Shown piece after piece: positions 37,766-48,213 of a stretch of 64,000 nucleotides of DNA. The stretch lies in the NCBI RefSeq assembly GCF_029168945.1, contig NC_083604.1, positions 39,923,686 through 39,987,685 on the forward strand, given 5' to 3'. The notes below the pieces were generated by a model, which did no database searches, was not told the DNA's origin, and saw nothing but the letters and a program-made list of their open reading frames with translations. How positions within the stretch are numbered: position 1 is the stretch's first letter; each line of letters begins with the position of its first letter. Position numbers and translations under genes: made by a program. This DNA comes from Cannabis sativa (taxonomy: Eukaryota; Streptophyta; Magnoliopsida; Rosales; Cannabaceae).

Positions 37766-38975
37766 GTAGAAGTCAAGCAGCTATTAGAAAAGCTCAGCAT
37801 GGAGATCCAAATTTGATTAAGATTCAGGATAAAGTTTTAGTTGGTAAGGCTGAAGGTTTTACCGTGGATGAAAGTGGTATGTTACAGTTTACGAATCGTG
37901 TATGTGTTCATATGGATGCTGATATTAGAAAGGAGATTCTAGATGAGTCCCATACCACCCCTTACTCTGTTCACCCCGATATGACTAAGATGTACCAGGA
38001 CCTGAAGACCATGTATTGGTGGTCGGGTATAAAGAATGATATAGTGGAATATGCTTCAAAATGTTTGACATGTCAATAAGTGAAGGTAGAGCACCAGAGG
38101 CCTGTGGGACTGTTACAACCATTGAGCCTACTAGAATGGAAATGGGAAGATGTTACTATAAACTTCGTGGTTGGAGTACCTAAGAATACGAGGCAGTATG
38201 ATTTTGTATGGGTATTAGTTGATATGTATACAAAGTCAGCTCACTTTTTGCCTGTTCGAACGAACTTCTCCATTGATCAGTGTGCTAAGTTATATGTTAG
38301 AGAAATAGTACGTCTTCATGGTGCTCCAAATTCTATAGTATCTGGCAGAGATCTGAAGTTCACATCGATTATTTTAAGAGAGTCTACATCGAGGCATGGG
38401 TACACATTTGAAATTTAGCACAACATTCCATCCTCAGACAAATGGACAATCTGAAAGGATAATTAAGATTTTAGAAGACATGCTTCAGGCATGTCGTTGG
38501 ACTTGAAGGATCTTGGGTAAAGTACCTCCGTTAATCGAGTTTTCTTATAATAATAGCTACCAGTCAACTATCGGGATCGCTCCTTATGAAATGCTTTATA
38601 GCAGAAAGTGTAGATCACTTATTCATTGGGATGAGTTAGGTGAGGCAAAGTTTTTGGGTCCCAAAGTTGTTCAGAAAATGAACGAGGCAATTGATAAAAT
38701 CAGAGCTCGGATGCTCAGTGCTTAGAGTAGACAGAAGAGTGATGTTAATTCAAAGCGATAGAATGTTGACTTTTAGGTTGGAGATATGGTATTCCTCCAT
38801 ATTTCACCCATGAAAGGAGTAAAAATCTTTAGTAAGAGAGGAAAACTCAGCCTGATGTTCATTGGACCATTTGAAATCCTAGAGAGGATAGGGAAAGTGG
38901 CGTACAAGTTGGCTATGCCCCCAGTGCTAGCAGATGTACATAATGTGTTCCATGTCTCAATACTTTTGACTTGAT
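37766..38975 (+). pseudogene. chromovirus (Tekay-like) integrase
   Basis: Blocks in order: AAIRKAQHGDPNLIKIQD, FTVDESGMLQFTNRVCV, SHTTPYSVHPDMTKMYQDLK, SKCLTCQ (zinc motif end), QRPVGLLQPLSLLEWKWEDV with the first catalytic Asp, VDMYTKSAHFLPV, IVRLHGAPNSIVSGRD with the second Asp, and HPQTNGQSERI with the Glu in another frame. FSYNNSYQSTIGIAPYEMLY, VGDMVFLHISPMKGV and FIGPFEILERIGKVAYKLAM follow. It ends at HVSILLT, and no chromodomain is recognisable. Stops at 38078, 38416 and 38723 and a frameshift disable it. Confidence 0.85.
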
Positions 38976-40487
38976 TTTGAGTGATTAATCCATGGATGAG
39001 CGAGATTATGAATGGGACATGCTAAGTTAGAGATTTTTTGATGTTTAACCTTGTTAACCAAAAGAAATTTAAGTTAAATTCGTTGTTTATTATTGTCAAT
39101 TGAAAAGTTGAGTATGAGATTTCTTTTAGTTCTCTTTGAAATTTGAAATTCAATATCATGAATTGGTAAGTTTTGAGCATAAAGGCTTTATTTAATGTTC
39201 TTTGGATTTCATAGTATGAATCGTATGATTTTGAGCCTTATTGGTATGTTTTAGTTGGGTTTTGTAAACCAAACTGATTTTAGATGTAAGGTTTTATTAA
39301 TTACGTGTTTTCGAAGTTATGAAAAAAATTTACGTTTTTAGGTTTTCAGGCCTAGCCGTCGGGGCGAGGATTGAACTCAGAACAGGGGTTCGCCCTTTCC
39401 CAATCTCGCCGTGGTGACCATATGGTCTGGTTGCGGTGACCCCGCGATGACAGTTCATTTTAGTCTATTTTGTTTCGGGCATAACTTTTCACTCTGAACT
39501 CTGTTTTGGATGTTCTATATATCGTCAGAAAGCTCATCAGAGCTCTGTTACTTGGTCTAGAGTTGGAGTCATAAATGTGAATTTTTTATGAAATGTGTTT
39601 ATGGGATTAACCCTACTATGTGAAACCCAAGAATTATAACTAAGAATACCGTCACTTGGTCAGAATCACCTGTGAATCGGAATTTCTTCTCATACGATGG
39701 AAATCTAGTAAGACAACACATAGAGTATAGCGCGATAGGGAGGTTATTTATTATGTAATTATTTTAATGAAATCGAGAGCTAGGGTTATTATCCTAAGTA
39801 CATATTGTAATAAATATGTAATAATATGTTATGTGTAAAAATGAGAAGAATTATGTGAGTAAGACATACCTAGGTTAGACTTGGTAAGTAAAACCGAGAT
39901 AAATCCTATTAAGGCCTTATATGTAAAAGGGACGTGTGAGAGTAGCACGTAGTCTATGTTATATAGACATTAGATGCAACGACATCATTGTATATGAAAT
40001 AATGTGATATACAGTGCATTGACACAGTTATATACGCAGAGGCGTAATGTATGATATGTGACTATTATGATTGTTCATACTGTATTATTGTTCTGTCTTG
40101 TTGGGCCTTGGCTCACGGGTGCTCTATTGTACAAGCATGGGTAAAGCAGTTTCGGGTGAGTTTGAGGGTTTAAAAGATGAATTTACATGTTCTGGGCAAA
40201 ATAGATCACGAGGGTTGGGTCCAACATGGAATTGTATAGAAATTCTATTTTTTTGCTTAGGCCGGTTTGTATGAAATAACTTGTAATATTTTGAAAATCA
40301 ATTTTACGGGATCCCAAACATGTAACTTTAATATTTTGTTTTATAGTAAAGTATGCTTTTATTACAAGTTATTTATTTAATTAAGTTAAATATTTATTTT
40401 TAATCACTTGGCGTATAGATCCCAATTAACGAGATTAGCATATTTTTATCATGACACGTGAAGTTCCTCTAAGTATGACGTTACAAC
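38976..40487 (+). mobile_element. 3' region and LTR of the Tekay-like element
   Basis: Non-coding sequence following the integrase, ending near CATGACACGTGAAG..GACGTTACA at about 40487, a typical LTR 3' end. It includes a short GC-richer block at about 39350-39450. The LTR start (TG) could not be located, so the extent is approximate. Confidence 0.5.
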
Positions 40488-40829
40488 TATATTAATAACC
40501 AAATAGTTTTTTTTTCTTTTGGAAATAGCAAAAAAACATATGCTCCCCATATCTTGAAATGTGCACATTGAAGAGTATATCACAATATTTTGTTAGAGTT
40601 AACTGAGTAACAACGTGACCATAAATTATTTTTAAAGTTAATAAAAAGAGGGAAATAGAGGAAAGAAAAAAGATAAAAAAAAAAAAAGAGGTAATGAAAA
40701 CGTTAGGGCAAACATGAAAAAAGTAAAAAAAAAAAAAAGATGACAAAGAAATAATTGTAAATTAGACCCAATATAAATGTGTTAGATGTAAAATGCCCAT
40801 AAATCTAACTGTACGCAAATCACAATTTA
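40488..40829. other. AT-rich spacer
   Basis: Poly(A) and poly(T) runs only; no gene seen. Confidence 0.4.
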
Positions 40830-40951
40830 ATTTTTTTTGAAAGAAAACTGACAACTTGTATTAAGATAAATCAACTATTACAGAAGAACTAAGAAATCAT
40901 GGACAAACATCCATCCAAATACGCTTTGTTATACTAGTAACAGAAGTAGCC

Positions 40952-41219
40952 TGTAACGTCCTCGCTTCAAGCCTCCATTGGGTCCTTACACCCACGGAAT
41001 GAATGGCTCTTATACACGAGTACGCCACTCTAGCTGCTTCTTGGATTGATGACTGACCCTACAGACCAACACGAGTGATACCATTTGTAACGTCCTCGCT
41101 TCAAGCCTCTATTGGGTCCTTACAACCACGGAATGAATGGCTCTTATACACGAGTACGCCACTCTAGCTGCTTCCTGGATTGATGACTGACCCTACAGAC
41201 CAACACGAGTATTTCCAGC
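40952..41219 (+). repeat. tandem duplication of about 134 bp inside the LTR
   Basis: Units begin TGTAACGTCCTCGCTTCAAG at 40952 and at 41086 and are nearly identical through CCAACACGAGT. The duplication covers the LTR 3' end, so a second CA-type terminus lies internally at 41086. Confidence 0.9.
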
Positions 41220-41254
41220 ATACTTTGTCCTCACTCGCATGCTTCCTGGGAAAG

Positions 41255-41333
41255 CTTCCCAGGAGGTCACCCATCCTGAAATTGCTCTAAGTCAAGCACG
41301 CTTAACTGTGGAGTTCTTTCGAGATGGGCTACC
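41255..41333 (-). pseudogene. 5S rRNA-like segment
   Basis: Read on the minus strand: AACTCCACAGTTAAGCGTGC followed after a short diverged stretch by AGGATGGGTGACCTCCTGGG. This matches the 3' two thirds of plant 5S rRNA, including most of the internal promoter region. The middle is diverged and the 5' third is absent, so it is not a functional 5S gene. It is part of the Cassandra-type LTR. Confidence 0.8.
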
Positions 41334-41922
41334 TAAAAATAAGATGTACCTTGTTGATATAGGTAGCACTAATTAATCAATTTAAGCTCTCTTTAACTGT
41401 GCAGCCCTATACCAACACAGTCTCAGAATCATCCCACTTGACCTTCTCCAGGCGATGTGAGATTGCACAACTTACCCGGTATTTTCCCTTACGGATCACA
41501 GGACTACTGACTGTCACATAGCCAGTGTATGGGCAACACCAGTAACAGACTACAAAATAACGTTACAAGTACCACCACCAACAACATTAAAGAATTAACA
41601 TCCAAAAGAATAACATTAAAAGCAACATTTAAATGAGAGTTATTCACCCATCCAACAACCGCTGTTGAATCACAAAGAATACTGAAGAGATTGTATTCGT
41701 TTCGATGTGCAATTACTAATTTCATCCTGATGGCAATTACTAACTATTGAATTACGATATATTTTCTAGTTATAATTATATAGAATTGGGTTGTACTGTG
41801 CTGACCCTTACCTTGTAATTGGAGGTGTCAGTCACAAGCAAGGTTGATCCTAAGGTATATGGCCTAAAGTAAAATAAAATTTTGGGGCTCCTATATATAG
41901 TTCAATTATTATCAAAATGGTA

Positions 41923-42734
41923 GTTCTTTTTTTTTTTTAGGAAAAAATATAAGATTTCATTCAACAAAGAAACAACAGACAAAGTCCATTACAAAGCTCA
42001 ACGATAAACAAAAGCAAATCAACACCAACATGGGCGAGCAAATGAAAACAAGGCCAATAGACCGACCAATCGAGGTCATAGTCATTTTCAAGTACCATAC
42101 CACCAGAGATGGAAGGTAAAGAACTAAAATAAGGATACAAACTCTCAAATCTCTAACAAGAGAAGATCCATTACTAGACTAGAAAACTAAACCAAAAGGA
42201 CAACATAAAGCAGTAGATCTAAAATAAAACAACATCAATAAATAAAAACAAGACTAAAGAACCCACACCAATAGGAGAGGAAGAGATAACCCGCCACCAA
42301 CAAGTTCTCGGCGCCGGAGGAAACACAGAACCTGACCACTCCCCATCTTAGCCCATCCCCGAGCTTCAAAAGGAAAGGATAGGGCTAAAAACGCAAAAAA
42401 TAGCCAAGAAAAAATGGCTGACATTGTCGGACTTCCATCGGTGCCACCTCCGGACCTCAGCCGCTGTAGACCACGAGGCCCCAAAAACCTTGACCTCCCC
42501 TCGACGACGACTCTAAAAAAGCATCACTGTTGCTGGCTTCCCCAAGTTTGTCGTGCAAGGAACCATGACCAAGAGAACCGCCATCCCTCTCGGCTAGAGA
42601 ACACCAACCGCACAGCCAGGCCAGCGGCTGGGTCTCTAGCCGAACAAGGAAAAGAGAAAGAGATGAAACCCTAGCTTAGAGAGAGAAGAGAGAGGAAAAA
42701 CCTTGATAGAGAGAAGGATATAAGGGTTTACTTC
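41923..42734 (-). mobile_element. internally deleted LINE-type retroposon, 0.8 kb
   Basis: An 11-bp target duplication TCAAAATGGTA flanks it (41912-41922 and 42735-42745). On the minus strand it begins with a pyrimidine-rich leader (CTTCTCTCTATCAAGG, CTAGGGTTTC), typical of plant LINE 5' UTRs. It passes a GC-rich part without endonuclease or RT, and ends GTTGAATGAAATCTTATA followed by a poly(A) tail (T run at about 41926-41938). It was therefore mobilised as a complete short RNA, probably in trans by a full LINE. The short frames at 42254-42484 and 42414-42674 have no known domain. Confidence 0.7.
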
Positions 42735-42745
42735 TCAAAATGGTA

Positions 42746-43325
42746 AGTCTAGTGTTTAGTGTAATGGTAGAACTTTTAAAAAAATAGAAATGTAGAGGTT
42801 ATGAATTGATCCCTTAACCTCTTAGTTTAAATTAATATTTTTTTACAATTATACCAAACAATATTTACTATAATATTTTATTATGTAATATTTTATCTAT
42901 ATACTAATAATTTTTTTTTTTTACAATTTTGAGTTTGGACGTTTGGGAGCTCGAGGCGTAGGCTTAGCTCGCTACCCGGGTCGGCCCTGGTCACAAGGAA
43001 GGTTTGGCTGCTGAATTAAAAATATTGTTAAGCATTATTATTATTATAATTAGATAATTTCTTTTTTGAAATAGAAAAAAATTATTGTTAATAATATAAT
43101 AATTTTTGTCTGAAAGAAATAATATAATAATTAAGAATGAGTACAAATATGTGCATGTATAAAACAAATGCTAACATATTAGTTTGATATAATATCTTGT
43201 GTTGTGTACATCATTTTAGATTAGGAATAAAATATGTAAATAAAGTCTCAGACTTAATTGACCAATCAAAATAGTTTGACATTAAACAATTCTGCTGAAT
43301 TTAGGCTGATGCACACGCTATATAA
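42746..43325. other. AT-rich spacer
   Basis: Includes a GC-richer phrase GGAGCTCGAGGCGTAGGC near 42950 that may be an older repeat. No gene seen. Confidence 0.35.
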
Positions 43326-43568
43326 GGGCTCGTTTGGAACGCCGTATTAGGTCGTATTGTATTGTATTGTATTATATTGAATTGTATTTTATGCAATATT
43401 TTTATGTAAAACTATATGTGGTATTAACTTTTATGTACACCTAAATATATAATATTTTAGTATAAATTAAAGTTTAACATAGTTTTATATAAAAATATGA
43501 TATATAATCCAATTCAATATAATACAATACAATACAATACGACCTAATACGACGTTCCAAACGAGCCC
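43326..43568. mobile_element. Tourist-like MITE, 243 bp
   Basis: Near-perfect inverted repeats start GGGCTCGTTTGGAAC and continue through a TATTAGGTCGTATTG block and repeated TATTG units; the right end is the complement. A 3-bp TAA duplication flanks it (43323-43325 and 43569-43571). The TAA duplication and GG-start suit the PIF/Harbinger superfamily. Confidence 0.85.
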
Positions 43569-43633
43569 TAAATCTATTAAACTACAGATAAAAAATAAAA
43601 AAACAGAAGGAAAAGAAAAGGAAAGAAAGAAGA

Positions 43634-43831
43634 ATGTGTTACGAAGAGCAATGCTCTAATTGCGGAAAGACCTCTTGGGGTGGGTGCGGCCGCCATGTCC
43701 GATCCCTGTACGACCGAATCCCACAACACCAGCGCTGCCTCTGCCGTCATTGGCCTGGAATCAATCTCAACGCTAACTCTCCTCCTCAACAACAACAACC
43801 CTCTTCTTCTTCCGTTTGTACTATTCTTTAA
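43634..43831 (+). CDS. 65-aa Cys-rich protein (CxxCGKTxWGGCGxH family)
   Basis: A single-exon frame starts MCYEEQCSNCGKTSWGGCGR. C7 and C10 form a CxxC pair, C18 and H21 a CGxH pair, and C35 and C37 follow with a WPG motif at 40-42. The tail is Gln/Ser-rich and ends CTIL. I recall this pattern as a family of short plant proteins with related fungal members, probably binding a metal through the Cys/His set; that recall is from memory and the function is unknown. The gene is 65 bp downstream of a Tourist-like MITE, which may therefore lie in its promoter. All conserved cysteines seem present and no break is seen. Confidence 0.75.
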   Translation: MCYEEQCSNCGKTSWGGCGRHVRSLYDRIPQHQRCLCRHWPGINLNANSPPQQQQPSSSSVCTIL

Positions 43832-44012
43832 TATGTAATTTCCTTTTAATTTGATATGTATTTCTTTATTTTGCTTTAAAAATTTGATATGTATTTCACT
43901 TGTCAACTCTTGTATCTTTTCTTTTTATAATAAGGAAATACAAAAAGTATTAATGGGTTTTGTTTGGGTTCTAAATTTTGCAAAAATGTGAAAAACAGAA
44001 AAAGGTTAAAAA

Positions 44013-44086
44013 TGTCTGAGCCCGGGTTCGAACCGGGGACCTCTAGTGTGTGAGACTAGCGTGATAACCAACTACACCACCCAGAC
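44013..44086 (-). tRNA. tRNA-Val (CAC)
   Basis: The minus strand gives a 74-nt cloverleaf. The acceptor stem GTCTGGG pairs with CTCAGAC (one G-U), with discriminator A. The D-arm contains GTGTAGTTGGTTATCAC, the anticodon stem CTAGT/ACTAG encloses loop CTCACAC with anticodon CAC, and the T-arm is CCCGG/TTCGAAC/CCGGG. Box A (TGGTGTAGTTGG) and box B (GGTTCGAACC) are intact. There is no intron and no encoded CCA. It lies 137 bp upstream of the UBA2-type start codon, on the opposite strand. Confidence 0.97.
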
Positions 44087-44223
44087 AGATGTTTAGTTAA
44101 TATTACATTTTATATTTATATTAATTATAAATGAGTTTAATTAAGTTAATATTTTTTACAAACCTTTGAGACTTCCATCACTATTATGTTTTCCGACCAA
44201 AACCTAAAGCTAAACCCTCTTCC

Positions 44224-45557
44224 ATGGCGCCTACTGGAAAAACAAGAAAGAGGACACTAATAAAAAAATCAGAGAAAGGCACGAAGAAGAAGCTCAAAAC
44301 CAAGAACCAGGCCACACCTAAAGTCACCATCAAACACGCCGAGCAAAAATTCCAAGAAGAGGACTTTAACGAAGAAGTTGACTCGGACGAGTCCAACTCC
44401 GAAAAACTCTCTAGTCTCCTCGAACCTTACTCCAGAGACCAGTTGATTGACCTCATCTGCGACGCCTCCCTCAAGGATGCAGCCTTCTTGAATCGAGTCC
44501 AAGACATTGCCGACCGCGACGTCTCCTACCGAAAGATCTTTGTTCACGGTCTCAGCTGGGACACCACTCGCGAAACCCTAACCGCCATTTTCGAACCTTT
44601 CGGCTGTATTGAGGAGTGCAACGTGGTTTTGGATAAGAACACCGGGAAAGCCAAAGGTTACGGCTTCGTTCTGTACAAGAAGCGGCGAGCCGCTATTAAA
44701 GCCCTGAAGAATCCCCAGAAGAGGATCATGAACAGGATCGCTTCGTGCCAGCTTGCCTCTGTGGGCCCGGTTTCTGGCGGTCCTCCGGCCCAGGGCGTGA
44801 TATCCACACCGGCGCCTCGGAAGATATACGTTAGCAACGTGCCATCGGAAACCGACCCGGAGAAGCTGAGGGCTTTCTTTTGTAAATTTGGGGAAATTGA
44901 AACAGGCCCCATTGGGTTCGATACGCAGACTGGGAAATCGAGGGGTTTTGCTTTGTTTGTGTATAAGACTCCCGAGGGGCTCAGAAAGGCGCTTCAGGAG
45001 CCGCACAAGATGTTCAATGGGCACCAATTACACTGCCAGAAGGCTACTGAGGGGAAAAACAAAAATCAATCGGTGCAACCTCAACCTCAACCTCAATCTC
45101 AATCTCAAGCTCAGGCCCAAATGCAGCCACAGCCGCAGTCACAGTCACACCCGATGTTGGCAATGGCTGCAGCTCAAAATTTGGCAATGTTCGGTCACAA
45201 TCCCGGCTTCAATCCAATTTATGGTAGGGGGTATTTTGTGAATCCCGCAGCTGGAATGATTCCCGGGACTGTTAATCCGGCAATGATGGCCGGGACATTG
45301 AATCAGGGTTTAGTTCCGACGAGTCAAGTGGGTCAGGGTCAGGCCGGTTCTGGTGTGGTTGGGTACAGTGGAGTGTCTAATGGGTTTGGTAGTATAGGTG
45401 GAGGAAGCTCCGCTCTTGGTTCGTTCGGTTCTAATCCTACGCCTCAGATATTGCAGGCCTTGCAGCAAGTTTATCCACATTCACAGTTTGGGCAGCTGGC
45501 TCCCGGTAGGGTTCAGGGAACCGGTGGCCCTATCACCGGCTATCCATCTTATACTTG
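44224..45557 (+). CDS. UBA2-type (UBP1-associated) RNA-binding protein, first and main coding exon
   Basis: The exon encodes about 444 aa. A basic N-terminus (residues 8-33) and an acidic stretch (46-60) precede two RRMs: RRM1 at about 104-180 (RNP2 KIFVHGL, RNP1 KGYGFVLY) and RRM2 at about 199-273 (KIYVSNV, RGFALFVY). A Gln/Pro/Ser repeat at 284-309 and a Gly/Met/Asn-rich tail follow. The order and motifs match plant UBA2A/2B-like nuclear proteins, which bind U-rich RNA and associate with UBP1. The uninterrupted frame reaches 45789, but its end (from WYDIFQ) is hydrophobic intron read-through. A donor lies at ACTTG|GTATGA (45557/45558). Splicing to 46414 makes TGA at the junction; using an intermediate exon (46164-46194) instead adds a short alternative C-terminus. 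Confidence 0.9.
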
Positions 45558-46500
45558 GTATGACATATTTCAGCTGGCTTGCTTATTTTTGTCTCTGTTT
45601 GTGTTTCGAGTTGTTAATTGTTTCTTGTGCTTATTATCATTTTGGTTGTTTTTAGTATTTTCTTGTGAGAAGTTTGAGAAAGTAACTTTTACTATCCTAT
45701 CATTTTTAACTTTATTTCGCTTTCATTTTCTCCTTTTTTTCTTATTTGTCTTTGGTTCGAAAGTTTTGGTTTTGCTATTGATGAAGTGATTTGGTTTTAA
45801 CACTATCTTTGTTGATTTATAAACATAATGCATAAGTTTTTATTGACTTTTCATATCAGTCTATATATATATATATATTAAATCTTCCTTGTATTTTGTT
45901 TGATTAATAATACATGGGCTGCTAAGGAAATGTAATTTTTCTAAACCCAAAAGGTTCAGGGGTTTTTTATTTTGATTTGGTTCGGTTTTCTTTAGCAGTT
46001 TTTCTTAGTGAAAACTGATGTATGGATTTTGATGCTTTTGACTCTTTTACTATCAGAAATTCATCAATGTGTTTTAAGTTATGAAACACTATTTCTTTTG
46101 TTGTTTCAAAGGAACTGTTTCTGAGCTTCATGATTCATGATCATTCGTTATGTTTAATCCCAGGCAGTCCATAATGGCTTGCTTGTTCTTCTATGTAAGC
46201 ATTTGCCTGCTGCATTCTCAGTTGCTGCTCCCTTTCTGTTTTTACTTGTTTCATGTCTTCATACTTCACAGTTCACTGCTTCTCAAGTGTTTTTTTTTTC
46301 AAAAGAAATTATAATTATACTTAATTTGGCTTGAATGGTTCTTACTTAGCCATTGGGGAATTTATTTGTATTTAGTTTTGATGTGCTTACATTCTCAAGC
46401 TTAATATTTGCAGATTAAGTGCTGCTGAACTTAAAGATCGATGACCATATTATCTTTGGGGGAGAAATGTTTATCCATACGTTATATACAGGCCAATCAA
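45558..46500 (+). other. 3' introns and terminal exons of the UBA2-type gene
   Basis: Plausible acceptors are TTTAATCCCAG (exon from 46164) and ATATTTGCAG (exon from 46414). A donor TAT|GTAAGC follows 46194. The exon from 46414 begins ATTAAGTGCTGCTGAAC and looks like 3' UTR. Exon choices are inferred from splice consensus only. The transcript end was not located. Confidence 0.45.
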
Positions 46501-48210
46501 TTTGTGGAAAAGTATTAAAGATTTTCAAGTTTACATTCTGATTTTATACTTTCACAATTTGACGACTGTTTTAGCTTTGCACCAATCTCAAAAAGATTTC
46601 AGGTCCGGTCTTCTACTTCTTTTGTTTTCATTCTCTGATCTCTTTACTTGTAAGCTTTTAAATTCTCTTCTACTACTTTTGTTTTCATTCTCTGATCTCT
46701 TGCCTTTTCTTTTTCTTACCTTTTTTTTTTAAATATTTTGTTTAGTGTTCACTTATTGTTTTCGCTTTCCTTTTAGTTTTGATTAGTGATCACAATGATT
46801 TGTAATTTGTGTTCAGAAGATCTGATTTACAGTACAATATTAGTCAGCTATTTTCTTCTTCATCTTCTTTCTTTCTTTCTTTTTTCTTGTTCAGTTGGAT
46901 TAAAATTTTATTACTATAATAATTTTAAAGGGTCTTGTTTTCTTAACAAGTATTATGCTCTTAACTCTAATGTATAATTCTCAAACGCTTTTATGTTCTT
47001 ACCCAATTATATAATTTTAAAATTGTGCAACTCTTTATTACCATGCTTTTTTGATCCTGGTTTATGTCTCGTATTTTTTCGCTGGTCTGATGGTATAAAA
47101 ACGTTGAAAGAGATGTATAAATGATTGGGTTTTTTTAATTATTATTATTACTATTGTTTTCACATTTTCCTTTTATTTTTGTGAAAAATTCATAGTTTTT
47201 GTTTTGCACGGTCTTGCTTTTCTGCTGTGTTTTTCTTTTTGGGGTGGAATTCGTATTCTGCAGTTTGTTTTTCCCTGGGTTTTTTCTCCTTCTCTTTCAA
47301 ATTCATTCTAGTTTTATTAGAGTTCTTACTTTAAAATCAGGCTTTAACAATTGGCTTTTTTTGTTTTTGTTTTTTTTTCCCTTTTCAAAATAGGATGTAA
47401 TTATTTATTTTTTTATGTTTGGCCAATTTTTCATTACTCCAGAATGATGTTTGCTTAATTATTTCTTTGTACAGTTAGATACTTTGTTATGTCATGACCA
47501 ATAATCAGTACTGAAATTTATATTCTTTTGTGATGTATTGAATATTTTATGCAATTACTTTACAATAGGGGTAATGAAATATGGCTTTTATACTTGTATG
47601 TTTAACTTTTTATTTAAAAGTGGATTTTTTATGACATTTTTATTTCTTAGACGGGATTGTCTTTTTTTCTTATCAAAAAAAAAAAACACGATTGTTTTTT
47701 AATTATTATTTCTTTCCAATTTTTATTTTTTAATTTTATTCTTACTTAATTTTTTATTTTTTTTTCTTTCCTACCTTCTCTTTCTTTTTTCTTATTTTTC
47801 TTCCATTTTTTCTTTATTCTTTATTGTCTCCTTTATTCTTTTTCTTAATATTTTTTTCTACTTATTATTTATCTTTCTATTTTTTTTTATATATTTCTTT
47901 ATGTAACTTTTTTTTTTTCTATTTTTCTCCCATTGTCTTTTTCTACTTTTTCTTTCCGTTTTTCATTTTATTTTTCAAAATTTTCTACTTTTTTTTTAAT
48001 TATATATTTCTTTTCTTTATATTTTCTGTTAGCATCCTTTCCCCTGTTTTTTTTTTTTTTTTTTTTTCACTTATCCTATTCATCTTCTACATTTGTTAGT
48101 CTTTTTTTTTCATCCTAATTTTTGTTATTTTATGTTATTTGTATTATGTATATATGTTTGCGTTATTTCAATGCTAAGAGCATTTTTTTTTACAATGAAC
48201 TTTCATATGC
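46501..48210. other. T-rich non-coding DNA
   Basis: Strongly pyrimidine-rich on the plus strand (for example 47680-48110), probably the remaining 3' region of the UBA2-type gene plus intergenic DNA. The Phe/Leu-rich open frames here are composition artefacts. A tandem CTTTTGTTTTCATTCTCTGA phrase occurs twice near 46615 and 46675. Confidence 0.5.
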
Positions 48211-48213
48211 TAA

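Larger units (their letters stand above)
40952..41518 (-). mobile_element. Cassandra-type solo LTR
   Basis: On the minus strand it begins TGTGACAGTCAG at 41518 and ends GGACGTTACA at 40952, giving TG..CA ends. A perfect 5-bp duplication, TAGCC, flanks it (40947-40951 and 41519-41523). It contains a 5S rRNA-like segment on the same strand (41255-41333). LTRs carrying 5S rRNA sequence define the Cassandra group of terminal-repeat retrotransposons in miniature. The 3' part is tandemly duplicated. Confidence 0.8.
40830..41760 (-). pseudogene. LINE 3' end with RNase H, split by a solo LTR
   Basis: The minus-strand frame 41725-41524 reads MKLVIAHRNEYNLFSILCDS, TAVVGWVNNSHLN and VILLDVNSLM, part of an RVT_3 RNase H. 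The C-terminal block (HTLA, then SVTSITKRIWMDVCP) is separated by the Cassandra-type LTR at 40952-41518. A T run at 40831-40838 represents the poly(A) tail. No upstream reverse transcriptase is present. Confidence 0.55.

Noticed and set aside
41255..41333. A functional 5S rRNA gene
   Set aside because: Only the 3' two thirds is present, the middle is diverged, and it sits inside an LTR with TG..CA ends and a 5-bp duplication.
42254..42674. Short frames in the 0.8-kb retroposon
   Set aside because: Consistent with a LINE 5' UTR-type GC-rich region; no domain.
43577..43906. 109-codon minus-strand frame
   Set aside because: Antisense of the Cys-rich gene; the plus-strand reading has the conserved Cys/His pattern.
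44578..45027. 149-codon minus-strand frame
   Set aside because: Antisense of the two RRMs of the UBA2-type gene.
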